Shown here piece by piece: positions 6,703-13,930 of a stretch of 13,930 nucleotides of DNA. The translations under genes were made by a program, and so were the position numbers. Position 1 is the stretch's first letter, and each line of letters begins with the position of its first letter. Origin of the DNA: Syntrophaceae bacterium UBA3084 (GTDB lineage: Bacteria > Desulfobacterota > Syntrophia > Syntrophales > UBA6807); the NCBI GenBank assembly GCA_002367335.1, contig DFBI01000098.1:1-13930 (forward strand), given 5' to 3'. Below the pieces are notes generated by a model. That model did no database searches, had not been told where the DNA came from, and saw only the letters and a list, made by a program, of their open reading frames with translations.

Positions 6703-8061
6703 ATGTCAAAAATACCACAAAAATTAGATAAAAAAAGAGCGGATATTTACAAGGATGCACCTATCGCAAAATTCGGTGAGCGAAAGCCGGATTTTTCAAC
6801 CATGGGTAAAAAAATAAAGAATACATATAAAAATCACAGGGAAGTTGTCCTGGTGGAAGCATGCAGAACCCCTTACGGCAGATTTGGAGGAGGATTAAAA
6901 AGTTTCGACGCATGTGAACTCGGGGCTATGGCGATCAAGGAAGTCGTCAGGAGAACTGATGGTAAGGTAAAGCCGGAAGACATCGACTATGTTTATATGG
7001 GACAGGTTGTGCCGGCGGGTTGCGGTCAGGTGCCAAGTCGCCAGGCGACCATCCTTGCCGGTCTGCCCGAGTGGGTTCCCTCCATTACAGTAAATAAAGT
7101 TTGCTCATCGGGAATCAAAACGGTTGATCTGGCGGCCCAGATGATTCAGCTTGGAAGAGCGGAAATTTGCATTGCAGGCGGCCAGGAAAGTATGAGCAAC
7201 TGCCCTTTCTCGCTTCCCGATATGAGATGGGGATCACGAATGGGTTTGACCAGCAGGCCGGCTGTTGATCTTATGGTTTACGACGGCCTGTGGGATGCCT
7301 TCTACAATCGCCATATGGCCATTCACGGATCTGAAACGGCTGATGAATTCGGTTTCACCCGCGAAGATCAGGATGCCTGGGCATATCACTCACAAATGGG
7401 AGCCGCCGCCGCCATGGAAGAAGGAAAACTTGATGATGAGATATTCCCCGTTGAAGTGAAGCAGGGCAAAGGATCTGTAATCGTGGATACAGATGAGTTT
7501 CCCAGACCGAGCACAACAATGAAAGGTCTGGCCAATCTTCCGCCTGTCTTCGGCCACAAGAGCGCAGTTACTGGAAAACCTGGTAGTGTGACGGCCGGAA
7601 ACGCTCCCGGAGTCAATGATGGCGGAGATGTTTGTCTTCTCATGAGCAGAGAGAAAGCGGACGAACTGGGAATGAAGCCCCTCTGCACTATTCTCGATTA
7701 TGCAGAAGTATCCCAGCCGACAAAGGATATAGCAACAGTCCCGGGACTTTCCATCAAAAAAGTTCTTGAACAGAATGACATGTCTATCGATGACGTTAAT
7801 CTTATTGAAATCAATGAAGCCTTTGCCTCTGTCGTCCTGATCAGCGCTCGGCGTATTCTCGGATTAACGGAAGAGCAAATGTACGAAAAGGTGAACGTGA
7901 ATGGAAGCGCCATTGCCTATGGTCACCCCATCGGAGCAACGGGAGCCAGAATTCTCATGACCCTGGCCTACGAGCTGAGGCGCAGGGGAGGCGGCATCGG
8001 TGTTTGTGGAATCTGTGCCGGTCATGCCCAGGGTGATTCAATGCTGATTAAGGTTGAATAA
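6703..8061 (+). CDS. Thiolase (acetyl-CoA acetyltransferase family), N-terminally extended
   Basis: Thiolases cleave 3-ketoacyl-CoA with CoA or condense two acyl-CoA. The 452-residue protein carries the nucleophile C134 in NKVCSSGIK, the NEAF motif (371-374), H408 in GHPIGATGAR and C438 as the second catalytic cysteine. The C438 motif reads CAGHAQG instead of the usual CIGGGQG. About 45 Lys-rich residues precede the point where thiolases normally begin (REVVLVEACRTPYGRFGG). The ATG at 6703 has GGGAGAAAGGA in front, whereas the internal ATG at 6801 has no ribosome-binding site, so the extension is probably translated. It lies 71 bases after the ligase-like gene and 84 before a second, quite different thiolase. 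The physiological direction and chain length cannot be read from sequence. Confidence 0.9.
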   Translation: MSKIPQKLDKKRADIYKDAPIAKFGERKPDFSTMGKKIKNTYKNHREVVLVEACRTPYGRFGGGLKSFDACELGAMAIKEVVRRTDGKVKPEDIDYVYMGQVVPAGCGQVPSRQATILAGLPEWVPSITVNKVCSSGIKTVDLAAQMIQLGRAEICIAGGQESMSNCPFSLPDMRWGSRMGLTSRPAVDLMVYDGLWDAFYNRHMAIHGSETADEFGFTREDQDAWAYHSQMGAAAAMEEGKLDDEIFPVEVKQGKGSVIVDTDEFPRPSTTMKGLANLPPVFGHKSAVTGKPGSVTAGNAPGVNDGGDVCLLMSREKADELGMKPLCTILDYAEVSQPTKDIATVPGLSIKKVLEQNDMSIDDVNLIEINEAFASVVLISARRILGLTEEQMYEKVNVNGSAIAYGHPIGATGARILMTLAYELRRRGGGIGVCGICAGHAQGDSMLIKVE

Positions 8062-8145
8062 TCAAGAAAAAGGCGCAAGGAAAAAGATATAAAACCTCAA
8101 ACTTTTAACATTTAGCCTGTACTTTATTTGAAAGGAGAATTTAGA

Positions 8146-9435
8146 ATGCGAGATGTAGTAATTGTAAGTGGAGCGAGGACTGCTGTCGGTAACTTTGGCG
8201 GTTCGCTAAAAGGTGTAAAATGTGTTGATCTGGGAGCCCTTGTCATAAGGGAGGCAATAAAGAGGGCCGGGCTACGGCCTACCGTTAGTGATTTTGTTAA
8301 ATCGTGCCGTCCGGACATCTTCGGTGAGTTTGACATGACTGAAATCAACAAGAAGTACTATGATTACGATGACTCTCTGAATCCGGTTTATTTTGATGAA
8401 TGTATCATGGGAAATGTCATTCAGGCGGCCCAGGGACAAAACCCCGGCAGACAGGCAATGATCTATGCGGGATTGCCGGAAGAAACAGGTGGAATTACTG
8501 TGAACAAGGTCTGCGCCTCGGGAATGAAGGCCATTACTCTGGCTGCGCAAATCATCAAGTCGGGTGAAGCAGACATCATCGTGGCTGGCGGTATGGAAAA
8601 CATGAGCAATGTTCCTTACGCATTGCCTGACGCCCGCTGGGGATACCGCATGAACATGCCCTTTGGCCAGGTTACAGACATGATGGTGCATGATGGTCTC
8701 TATGAGATTTTTAATGGATATCACATGGGGATTACGGCGGAAAATATTGCAGAACGATATGGATTTACAAGAGAACAGCAGGACGAGATAGGATTAATAA
8801 GCCATCAGAGGGCCAGGGCTGCCATTGCCAGCGGAGCTATTGCCGATGAGATCGTTCCCGTTGTCATCCCTCAGCGTAAAGGCGCGCCTGAGATATTCGA
8901 GGTCGATGAACGACCAATGGATACCACAATGGAAAAAATGGCCAAGCTGCGCCCGGCTTTTAAAAAAGACGGCACAGTCACCGCGGGTAATGCTTCCGGG
9001 ATTAACGATGCTGCGGCAGCCGTTGTGGTCATGAGTGCTGATAAAGCGAAAGAACTTGGCCTAAAGCCCCTGGCAAAAATCAAGGGATATGCGTACGGTG
9101 GCATCGATCCTGCTTATATGGGACTGGGACCCATTCCGGCAACCAGAAAGGTATTCGGACAACTCGGTTTGACGATGAAGGACATGGATTATATTGAATT
9201 GAACGAGGCTTTTGCCTCTCAGACCCTGGCCTGTCTCAAAGAGCTGGAAATCGATCTCGATAAATGCAACCTCAACGGCAGTGGAATTTCTATCGGTCAT
9301 CCCATCGGCTGCACCGGCGCCAGGCTTACTTACAGCCTTGCCATGGAAATGAACAAGAAAGGTTATAATCTGGGTTTGGCAACGCTTTGTATCGGTGGCG
9401 GGCAGGGTATGGCGATTGTTCTGGAAAGCATGTAG
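8146..9435 (+). CDS. Thiolase (acetyl-CoA acetyltransferase family) with an N-domain insertion
   Basis: Second thiolase, 429 residues. Catalytic residues are all present: C123 in NKVCASGMK, NEAF, H385 in GHPIGCTGARL and C415 in CIGGGQG, the canonical form unlike its neighbour. Between KRAGLRP and FDECIMGNV it has about 35 extra residues rich in Asp and Tyr (ending YYDYDDSLNPVYF) compared with textbook acetyl-CoA acetyltransferases of ~390. The ATG at 8146 sits seven bases after AAAGGAGAA; the in-frame TTG at 8128 is upstream of that site and rejected. It probably forms acetyl-CoA from acetoacetyl-CoA, or the reverse, with the adjacent dehydrogenase. It is too divergent from the first thiolase to be a recent tandem duplicate. 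Confidence 0.92.
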   Translation: MRDVVIVSGARTAVGNFGGSLKGVKCVDLGALVIREAIKRAGLRPTVSDFVKSCRPDIFGEFDMTEINKKYYDYDDSLNPVYFDECIMGNVIQAAQGQNPGRQAMIYAGLPEETGGITVNKVCASGMKAITLAAQIIKSGEADIIVAGGMENMSNVPYALPDARWGYRMNMPFGQVTDMMVHDGLYEIFNGYHMGITAENIAERYGFTREQQDEIGLISHQRARAAIASGAIADEIVPVVIPQRKGAPEIFEVDERPMDTTMEKMAKLRPAFKKDGTVTAGNASGINDAAAAVVVMSADKAKELGLKPLAKIKGYAYGGIDPAYMGLGPIPATRKVFGQLGLTMKDMDYIELNEAFASQTLACLKELEIDLDKCNLNGSGISIGHPIGCTGARLTYSLAMEMNKKGYNLGLATLCIGGGQGMAIVLESM

Positions 9436-9441
9436 GTAACT

Positions 9442-9520
9442 ATTTGACAGGATAAACATGATGAAAGATATACTAACTGTTTGTTCTTTATCAAAACGCG
9501 GTGAATCCTGTCTAGAATAA
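9442..9520. repeat. Palindromic intergenic repeat before the dehydrogenase gene
   Basis: GACAGGAT (9446-9453) and ATCCTGTC (9505-9512) are perfect inverted arms 51 bp apart, resembling a degenerate member of the 'ACAGGAT...ATCCTGT' intergenic repeats I associate with deltaproteobacterial genomes. The left arm also contains TTGACA (9444-9449), with GATATA 17 bases later (9467-9472), so the spacer could act as an internal promoter for the downstream genes. Which role is real cannot be settled from one copy. Confidence 0.5.
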
Positions 9521-9537
9521 AATAAGGAGAAGAAGCT

Positions 9538-10395
9538 ATGGAAGTAAAGACTTTTGGCGTTGTTGGGGCTGGTCAGATGGGGAACGGTATTGCCCAGGTT
9601 GCAACTCATCCCGGCGGACTTAACGTAATTATGAACGATATTGCCGATGAGTTTGTTGACAGGGGTTACAATACTATTTCGAAAAACCTTGACAGGCTGG
9701 TTTCCAAAGAAAAGATTACGGCCGACCAGAAAGAGGAAATCCTGAGCCGGATCACAAAGAGCACAAACCTGGAGGATATGAAGGATGCCGATTTCGTCGT
9801 GGAAGCGGCTACGGAAAGAGAAGATCTAAAGCTGGGAATATTTAAGAAACTTGACGAGATTTGCAAACCCGGCGTTATCCTTGCTACGAACACGTCCTCC
9901 ATACCAATTACACGGATTGCAGCCGCAACTAAAAGGCCTGAACTTGTAATTGGAATGCATTTCATGAACCCTGTTCCTGTAATGAAACTTATTGAAGTTA
10001 TTAGAGGCCTGGCAACCTCACAGGGGACATACGATCTGGTTGAAAGCCTTTCGAAACAATTCGGAAAGACACCTGTTGAATGTAACGATTTTCCAGGGTT
10101 TATTGCAAACAGAATCCTCCTGCCAATGATCAACGAGGCAGTTTATGCCCTCTTTGAAGGAGTCGGTACGGTGGAAGCTATCGACAGCATCATGAAATTA
10201 GGCGCGAATCACCCCATGGGTCCCCTTGCTCTGGCTGATCTGATCGGTCTGGATACCTGCTGGGCAATCATGGATGTCATCTACAAGGGATTCAGTGACT
10301 CAAAATACCGTCCCTGCCCACTTTTAAAAAAATATGTTGACGCGGGCTACCTTGGAAGAAAAACCGGAAGAGGATTTTATGACTACAGTAAATAA
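9538..10395 (+). CDS. 3-hydroxyacyl-CoA (3-hydroxybutyryl-CoA) dehydrogenase
   Basis: NAD(P)-dependent oxidation of (S)-3-hydroxyacyl-CoA to 3-ketoacyl-CoA, or the reverse. The 285-residue single-function length matches the stand-alone 3-hydroxybutyryl-CoA dehydrogenase (Hbd/PaaH) type, not the fused FadB type. The dinucleotide motif GVVGAGQMGNGIAQV is at residues 7-21; VVEAATE precedes the conserved NTSSIPIT; the catalytic His is H141 in GMHFMNPVPVMKLIEV; the C-terminal domain begins near PGFIANRILLPMINEA and ends LGRKTGRGFYDY. The loop after the Rossmann helix (ATHPGGLNVIMND) seems one residue longer than usual. AAGGAGAAG precedes the ATG. Third catalytic step of the cluster, following two thiolase genes. 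Confidence 0.94.
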   Translation: MEVKTFGVVGAGQMGNGIAQVATHPGGLNVIMNDIADEFVDRGYNTISKNLDRLVSKEKITADQKEEILSRITKSTNLEDMKDADFVVEAATEREDLKLGIFKKLDEICKPGVILATNTSSIPITRIAAATKRPELVIGMHFMNPVPVMKLIEVIRGLATSQGTYDLVESLSKQFGKTPVECNDFPGFIANRILLPMINEAVYALFEGVGTVEAIDSIMKLGANHPMGPLALADLIGLDTCWAIMDVIYKGFSDSKYRPCPLLKKYVDAGYLGRKTGRGFYDYSK

Positions 10396-10402
10396 AGACA
10401 AG

Positions 10403-10531
10403 TTCGTAAAAAGTCAGAGTTTTTACCGTTTTGTCATTCCCGACCTGATCGGGAATCTATAACTGCTTGTAATTACTGGATTCCCGCTTTCGCGAGAATG
10501 ACATATTAGCGAGTTTTTGACTTTTTACGAA
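10403..10531. mobile_element. MITE-like palindromic element
   Basis: A 129-bp element bounded by perfect 14-bp terminal inverted repeats, TTCGTAAAAAGTCA (10403-10416) and TGACTTTTTACGAA (10518-10531). Inside are nested palindromic arms: GTCATTCCCG and CGGGAATC on the left, and GATTCCCG and CGAGAATGAC on the right. It has no coding capacity. No clear target-site duplication is visible. Related 'GTCATTCCCG...CGGGAATGAC' repeats are common in deltaproteobacterial spacers. It separates the dehydrogenase and hydratase genes and may form a strong RNA hairpin in the polycistronic transcript; no strong T-run follows, so full termination is unlikely. Confidence 0.75.
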
Positions 10532-10591
10532 AGCATCAATAAACATTAATTGAATTTTTTAACTTGCATCAAGGAAGGAGGAACAAGATAA

Positions 10592-11374
10592 ATGGAATAT
10601 AAAAATATACTTTTCACAGTAGAGGAAGGGGTCGCGATTATCACGTTCAACAGGCCCAAAGCGCTTAATGCCATGAATTCAGAAACGATGAGAGAACTCA
10701 AGGATGCGGTAACGGTGTGTAAGGACGATGACAGCGTCAAGGCGATTATCCTGACCGGTGCCGGAGATAAGGCATTTATAGCGGGCGCGGATATTTCGGA
10801 GATGCAGAACCTGGAACCACAGGATGCTCTTAAATTCATGGAACTGGGGCACGATACATTACGATTGCTTGAAACCCTTCCGAAACCCTCTATCGCGGCG
10901 ATCAATGGTTTCGCCCTCGGAGGGGGAACAGAAATCTCCATGGCCTGCGATATGAGATTTGCATCGGAAAATGCGCGCTTCGGCCAGCCGGAAATACTTC
11001 TCGGTCTTATACCCGGGTGGGGGGGCACACAGAGGTTGCCCCGTCTCATTGGTATGGGAAGGGCCAAGGAAATTGTTCTGGGGGGGGGACAGCTCGATGC
11101 ACAAAGAGCCTATGAAGTGGGTCTCGTAAACAAAATCTACCCTGCCGACCGGCTTATGGAAGAAACGAAAAAGTTTGCGAAGAAGCTGGCAGGCATGCCG
11201 GTCTTTACAATGAAAATGGCCAAGCACTCCATCAACTTCGGCTATGATCTATCCCTTGACAATGCGATCAGGCTTGAGGTGGAATGTTGCGCCCAGTGCT
11301 TCAGCACCAAAGATCAAAAAGAAGGAATGGCCGCTTTCCTTGAAAAGAGGAAGGCGAACTTTACCGGGCGATAA
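10592..11374 (+). CDS. Enoyl-CoA hydratase (crotonase family)
   Basis: Hydrates trans-2-enoyl-CoA, probably crotonyl-CoA, to (S)-3-hydroxyacyl-CoA. The 260-residue length is standard. The oxyanion-hole region AFIAGADISEM, the signature FALGGGTEISMACDMRFA, and QPEILLGLIPGWGGTQRLPR are present. Both catalytic glutamates are in place: E114 in GGGTE and E134 in QPE, with the normal 20-residue spacing. The ribosome-binding site GGAAGGAGG is strong. A run of nine G (11080-11088) encodes VLGGGQLDA, where family members usually have Thr-Gly-Asp; the frame is intact. It lies after the MITE-like element and 71 bases before the acyl-CoA dehydrogenase. Confidence 0.94.
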   Translation: MEYKNILFTVEEGVAIITFNRPKALNAMNSETMRELKDAVTVCKDDDSVKAIILTGAGDKAFIAGADISEMQNLEPQDALKFMELGHDTLRLLETLPKPSIAAINGFALGGGTEISMACDMRFASENARFGQPEILLGLIPGWGGTQRLPRLIGMGRAKEIVLGGGQLDAQRAYEVGLVNKIYPADRLMEETKKFAKKLAGMPVFTMKMAKHSINFGYDLSLDNAIRLEVECCAQCFSTKDQKEGMAAFLEKRKANFTGR

Positions 11375-11445
11375 GTGGAGTTTGCGAAAGCGCCGGATGA
11401 ACTGTGCGCGAATGAAAGACAAAGCATGTTGGAAGGAGAAACATT

Positions 11446-12594
11446 ATGAATTTTGGACCAACCGAAGAACAACAAATGGTAAAAGATATGGTTGCACGGT
11501 TTGTTGATGATGAGATTAAACCCGTTGCCGCCGAACTTGATGAGACCCACAGGCATCCTCAGGAGATATGCCGGAAACTGGGTGAAATGGGGCTCATGGG
11601 AGTTTCCGTTTCTGCGGATTATGGTGGAGCCGGCATGGATAACGTGACCTATGTCATGGCAATGATCGAGATTTCAAGGGGGTGCGCGAGTTGTGGTGTT
11701 ATCGTTTCTGTAAACAATTCACTTTATGGCCACCCTCTCAAAACCTACGGCAACCATGAGCAGAAGCTGAAATACCTTACACCTGTAGCCGGAGGTCAGG
11801 TCGAAGGTTGTTACGCCCTCACTGAAGCAGGCGCGGGTTCCGATGCCGGCGCGGTAAGATGCCGTGCCGAACTTAAGGGGGACAAGTGGATCGTCAATGG
11901 TGTAAAGAAGTTCATAACCAATGGCAATGTGGCAAACTATAGCGTTCTGGCAGCCAATGAAAACCCCGAAAAAGGGTACAAGGGAATGTTGACATTGGTA
12001 GTTGATTTAAAGAACACACCTGGATTCTCGGTAGGAACAATAGAAGAGAAAATGGGGATTCTCGCGTCCGGTACGGCTGAGATGGTCTTTGAGGATGCCG
12101 AAGTTCCGGCGGAGAACCTTCTCGGTGAACGTGGTCAGGGGTTCAGGCAAATGCTGGAAGGCCTGGATGCCGGTCGAATCGGAATAGGTTGCCAGGCCTG
12201 TGGTATCGGGAAATCCGTCCTGGAAGATTCCCTCCAGTTTGCGAAGGAAAGAGTCCAGTTCGGCAAACCCATCAGCTCATTTCAGGCAATTCAGTGGAAA
12301 CTGGCCGATATGGCAACCGAACTGGATGCGGCGGAGTTAATGCTTCTCAGGGCGGCATGGCTGGAGGATAATGGTTTAAACTATGAGAAAGAGTCGGCCC
12401 AGGCAAAGATGTACGCCTCCGATGTGGCTATGAGAGCTGCTGTTGAGGGTGTTCAGATCTTCGGTGGATACGGCTACTGCAAAGATTATCCGGCGGAGAG
12501 ACACATGCGTGACGCAAAGATCTGCCAGATATATGAAGGCACTAACGAGATCCAGAGAATGGTCATTGCCAGAAAGCTCTTAGGTGCGAGGTAG
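11446..12594 (+). CDS. Acyl-CoA dehydrogenase, short-chain (butyryl-CoA-type)
   Basis: FAD enzyme oxidising acyl-CoA to trans-2-enoyl-CoA, passing electrons to an electron-transfer flavoprotein. The 382 residues match short-chain members. Visible are the FAD/substrate motif CYALTEAGAGSDAGA, WIVNGVKKFITNG, the helix GRIGIGCQACGIGKS, RVQFGKPISSFQAIQWKLADM, and the C-terminal QIYEGTNEIQRMVIARKLL. The predicted catalytic base is E364 in YEGTNE, the position used by short/medium-chain enzymes. AAGGAG precedes the ATG. It is the last gene of the cluster and is followed by a terminator-like hairpin. No etfA or etfB is in the window, so its electron acceptor must be encoded elsewhere. Confidence 0.94.
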   Translation: MNFGPTEEQQMVKDMVARFVDDEIKPVAAELDETHRHPQEICRKLGEMGLMGVSVSADYGGAGMDNVTYVMAMIEISRGCASCGVIVSVNNSLYGHPLKTYGNHEQKLKYLTPVAGGQVEGCYALTEAGAGSDAGAVRCRAELKGDKWIVNGVKKFITNGNVANYSVLAANENPEKGYKGMLTLVVDLKNTPGFSVGTIEEKMGILASGTAEMVFEDAEVPAENLLGERGQGFRQMLEGLDAGRIGIGCQACGIGKSVLEDSLQFAKERVQFGKPISSFQAIQWKLADMATELDAAELMLLRAAWLEDNGLNYEKESAQAKMYASDVAMRAAVEGVQIFGGYGYCKDYPAERHMRDAKICQIYEGTNEIQRMVIARKLLGAR

Positions 12595-12607
12595 TTTTCT
12601 AAAGGCA

Positions 12608-12664
12608 AAAGGTTCAAGGTTCAAGGTTTTTCCCTTGCTCCTTGAGCCTTGTATCCTTGTTTTT
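12608..12664 (+). terminator. Terminator-like hairpin after the beta-oxidation cluster
   Basis: CAAGGTTCAAGG (12615-12626) pairs with CCTTGAGCCTTG (12640-12651), 12 bp with one G-T pair, around a 13-base loop. The flanking AAGG and CCTT extend it, and GTTTTT follows. The arms consist of tandem 'CAAGGTT' units, so this is also a simple palindromic repeat. It sits 14 bases after the acyl-CoA dehydrogenase stop and plausibly ends that transcript. Confidence 0.6.
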
Positions 12665-12691
12665 CACCCCCTGACACCGGCATTTGATCTT

Positions 12692-13930
12692 ATGGACTTC
12701 ACATTAAACAGGCTATCCGACTATAAAGGCGTAAAAGGCCCCCTTCTTTTGATAATCATGGATGGCATGGGTCTCTATCGTGGAAATGATGATGGATATC
12801 CCGGTAATGCAATTGATATTGCCAAACCGGAAAATCTTCTCAATCTTTTGAAAAACGAAAAGATTGTAACGAAACTGAAGGCACACGGCACGGCAGTCGG
12901 CATGCCTTCGGATAATGATCAGGGAAACAGCGAGGTTGGTCATAATGCCTTCGGCGCGGGCCGGATCTTTGCGCAGGGAGCGCGTCTTGTGGGTGAGGCA
13001 ATTACAACGGGCAGGTTATTTGAATCGGAAACATGGAAGAAAATAATAGACAATTCCCTGAACAAAAAAACTCCCGTCCACTTTATCGGGCTTATATCAG
13101 ATGGCAACGTCCACAGCAACATTGCCCACCTCTTTGCGCTTATAGGTGAATGTGACAGGAAGGGCGTAGAAAAGGTATATGTGCATGGCCTGTCAGACGG
13201 CCGTGATGTTCCGCCCTTAAGCGCGCTCCGCTACTTCGGCGAATTGGAAGATTATCTCTGGTCGATACGTGTGGAAGCAGTCAAATCGGGTAAAAACCGC
13301 CTGTATTTCGTGGCATCCGGCGGAGGGAGAATGGTAACCACCATGGACCGTTACGAGGCGGACTGGTCCATTGTGGAAAGGGGTTATAATGCTCACGTGC
13401 TGGGTGAAGGTCCTAAATTCCCCGATAGCCTGACGGCAATCAGAAAATTGCGCGAGGAACAACGACTTGACGATCAATATCTGCAGCACTGGGTTATACA
13501 TGACCCGAATAATCCCCGAAAACCTCTCACCGAAATCAGAGACGGTCACAATGTGATATTATTCAATTACAGAGGTGACCGGGCGCTCGAAATCAGTCGC
13601 GCATTTGTTGAGGATGATTTCAGGGGATTTAACCGCGGATATAAACCTGATGTTCTTTATGCAGGCATTCTTGAATATGATGTGGACACACACATGCCGC
13701 CTGAATATCTTGTTGCTCCGCCGGCTTTCGATCGGACTGTTTCAGAATACCTGGCCAAAAACGGTGTGACTCAATACGCCATAAGCGAGACGCAGAAGTT
13801 CGGCCATGTGACCTATTTCTGGAATGGAAACAATTCCGCCAAGTTTGACGAAAAGACCGAAGAATGGGTGGAAATTGAATCGGACCGGATACCTTTTGAT
13901 CAGGCGCCGGCGATGAAGGCCCGGGAGATA
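12692..13930 (+). CDS. gpmI: 2,3-bisphosphoglycerate-independent phosphoglycerate mutase, 3'-truncated by the window
   Basis: Interconverts 3- and 2-phosphoglycerate in glycolysis/gluconeogenesis using two metal ions and a phosphoserine intermediate. 413 codons are present with no stop; the family is about 510-550 residues, so the end is missing. Metal-binding D24 lies in IIMDGMGL. The nucleophile is S80 in QGNSEVGHNAFGAGR. Further motifs are SDGNVHSN (usually DGGVHS), DGRDVPPLSA, ASGGGRM with TMDRYEADW, FNYRGDRALEISRAF and SETQKFGHVTYFWNGN. Wording such as GGGRM...MDRYEADWSIVERG resembles plant and trypanosomatid enzymes more than the Bacillus or E. coli type. The ATG at 12692 has no good ribosome-binding site. 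The frame stays open upstream, so a TTG start at 12635 is possible but would lie in the hairpin. Confidence 0.95.
   Translation, partial: MDFTLNRLSDYKGVKGPLLLIIMDGMGLYRGNDDGYPGNAIDIAKPENLLNLLKNEKIVTKLKAHGTAVGMPSDNDQGNSEVGHNAFGAGRIFAQGARLVGEAITTGRLFESETWKKIIDNSLNKKTPVHFIGLISDGNVHSNIAHLFALIGECDRKGVEKVYVHGLSDGRDVPPLSALRYFGELEDYLWSIRVEAVKSGKNRLYFVASGGGRMVTTMDRYEADWSIVERGYNAHVLGEGPKFPDSLTAIRKLREEQRLDDQYLQHWVIHDPNNPRKPLTEIRDGHNVILFNYRGDRALEISRAFVEDDFRGFNRGYKPDVLYAGILEYDVDTHMPPEYLVAPPAFDRTVSEYLAKNGVTQYAISETQKFGHVTYFWNGNNSAKFDEKTEEWVEIESDRIPFDQAPAMKAREI

Noticed and set aside
9061..9609. 182-residue - strand frame across the thiolase/dehydrogenase junction
   Set aside because: Antisense shadow of two strongly supported genes with intact active sites.

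Overview
This looks like chromosomal DNA of an anaerobic deltaproteobacterium (Desulfobacterota), plausibly a fatty-acid-oxidising or syntrophic lineage such as the Syntrophales. That placement is inferred. It rests on the rplM-rpsI-argC order, a tightly packed short-chain beta-oxidation cluster, and spacers filled with short palindromic repeats of a kind common in those genomes. All confidently called genes are on the + strand. No rRNA, tRNA, CRISPR array, transposase or phage gene was seen.

Region 1 (1-2217) is housekeeping. A sigma-70-like promoter is followed by rplM (L13) and rpsI (S9), an intrinsic terminator, argC (arginine biosynthesis) and a second intrinsic terminator. Region 2 (2158-5128) holds cysS (cysteinyl-tRNA synthetase) between two related composite intergenic repeats in direct orientation. 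Downstream of cysS is about 1 kb of AT-rich DNA with a long nested stem-loop, a possible small membrane protein on the - strand and the second repeat copy.

Region 3 (5168-12594) is a six-gene collinear cluster: an AMP-binding acyl-CoA ligase-like protein, two different thiolases, a 3-hydroxyacyl-CoA dehydrogenase, an enoyl-CoA hydratase and an acyl-CoA dehydrogenase. Together the last five supply every step of a short-chain beta-oxidation spiral (butyryl-CoA to crotonyl-CoA to 3-hydroxybutyryl-CoA to acetoacetyl-CoA to two acetyl-CoA), or the reverse. The cluster ends at a terminator-like hairpin. Region 4 (12692 to the right edge) is a 3'-truncated gpmI whose motifs resemble the plant/trypanosomatid branch of cofactor-independent phosphoglycerate mutase.

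Most of the window is ordinary metabolism. The points most worth a second look are the ligase-like protein, which lacks the C-terminal A10 lysine segment and has altered A3 and A8 motifs; the structured non-coding DNA after cysS; the paired repeats flanking cysS, which differ by a 27-bp hairpin indel that makes or removes a terminator; a MITE-like element inside the beta-oxidation cluster; and the unusual forms of both thiolases. I found no clear evidence of an undescribed defence or mobile system.
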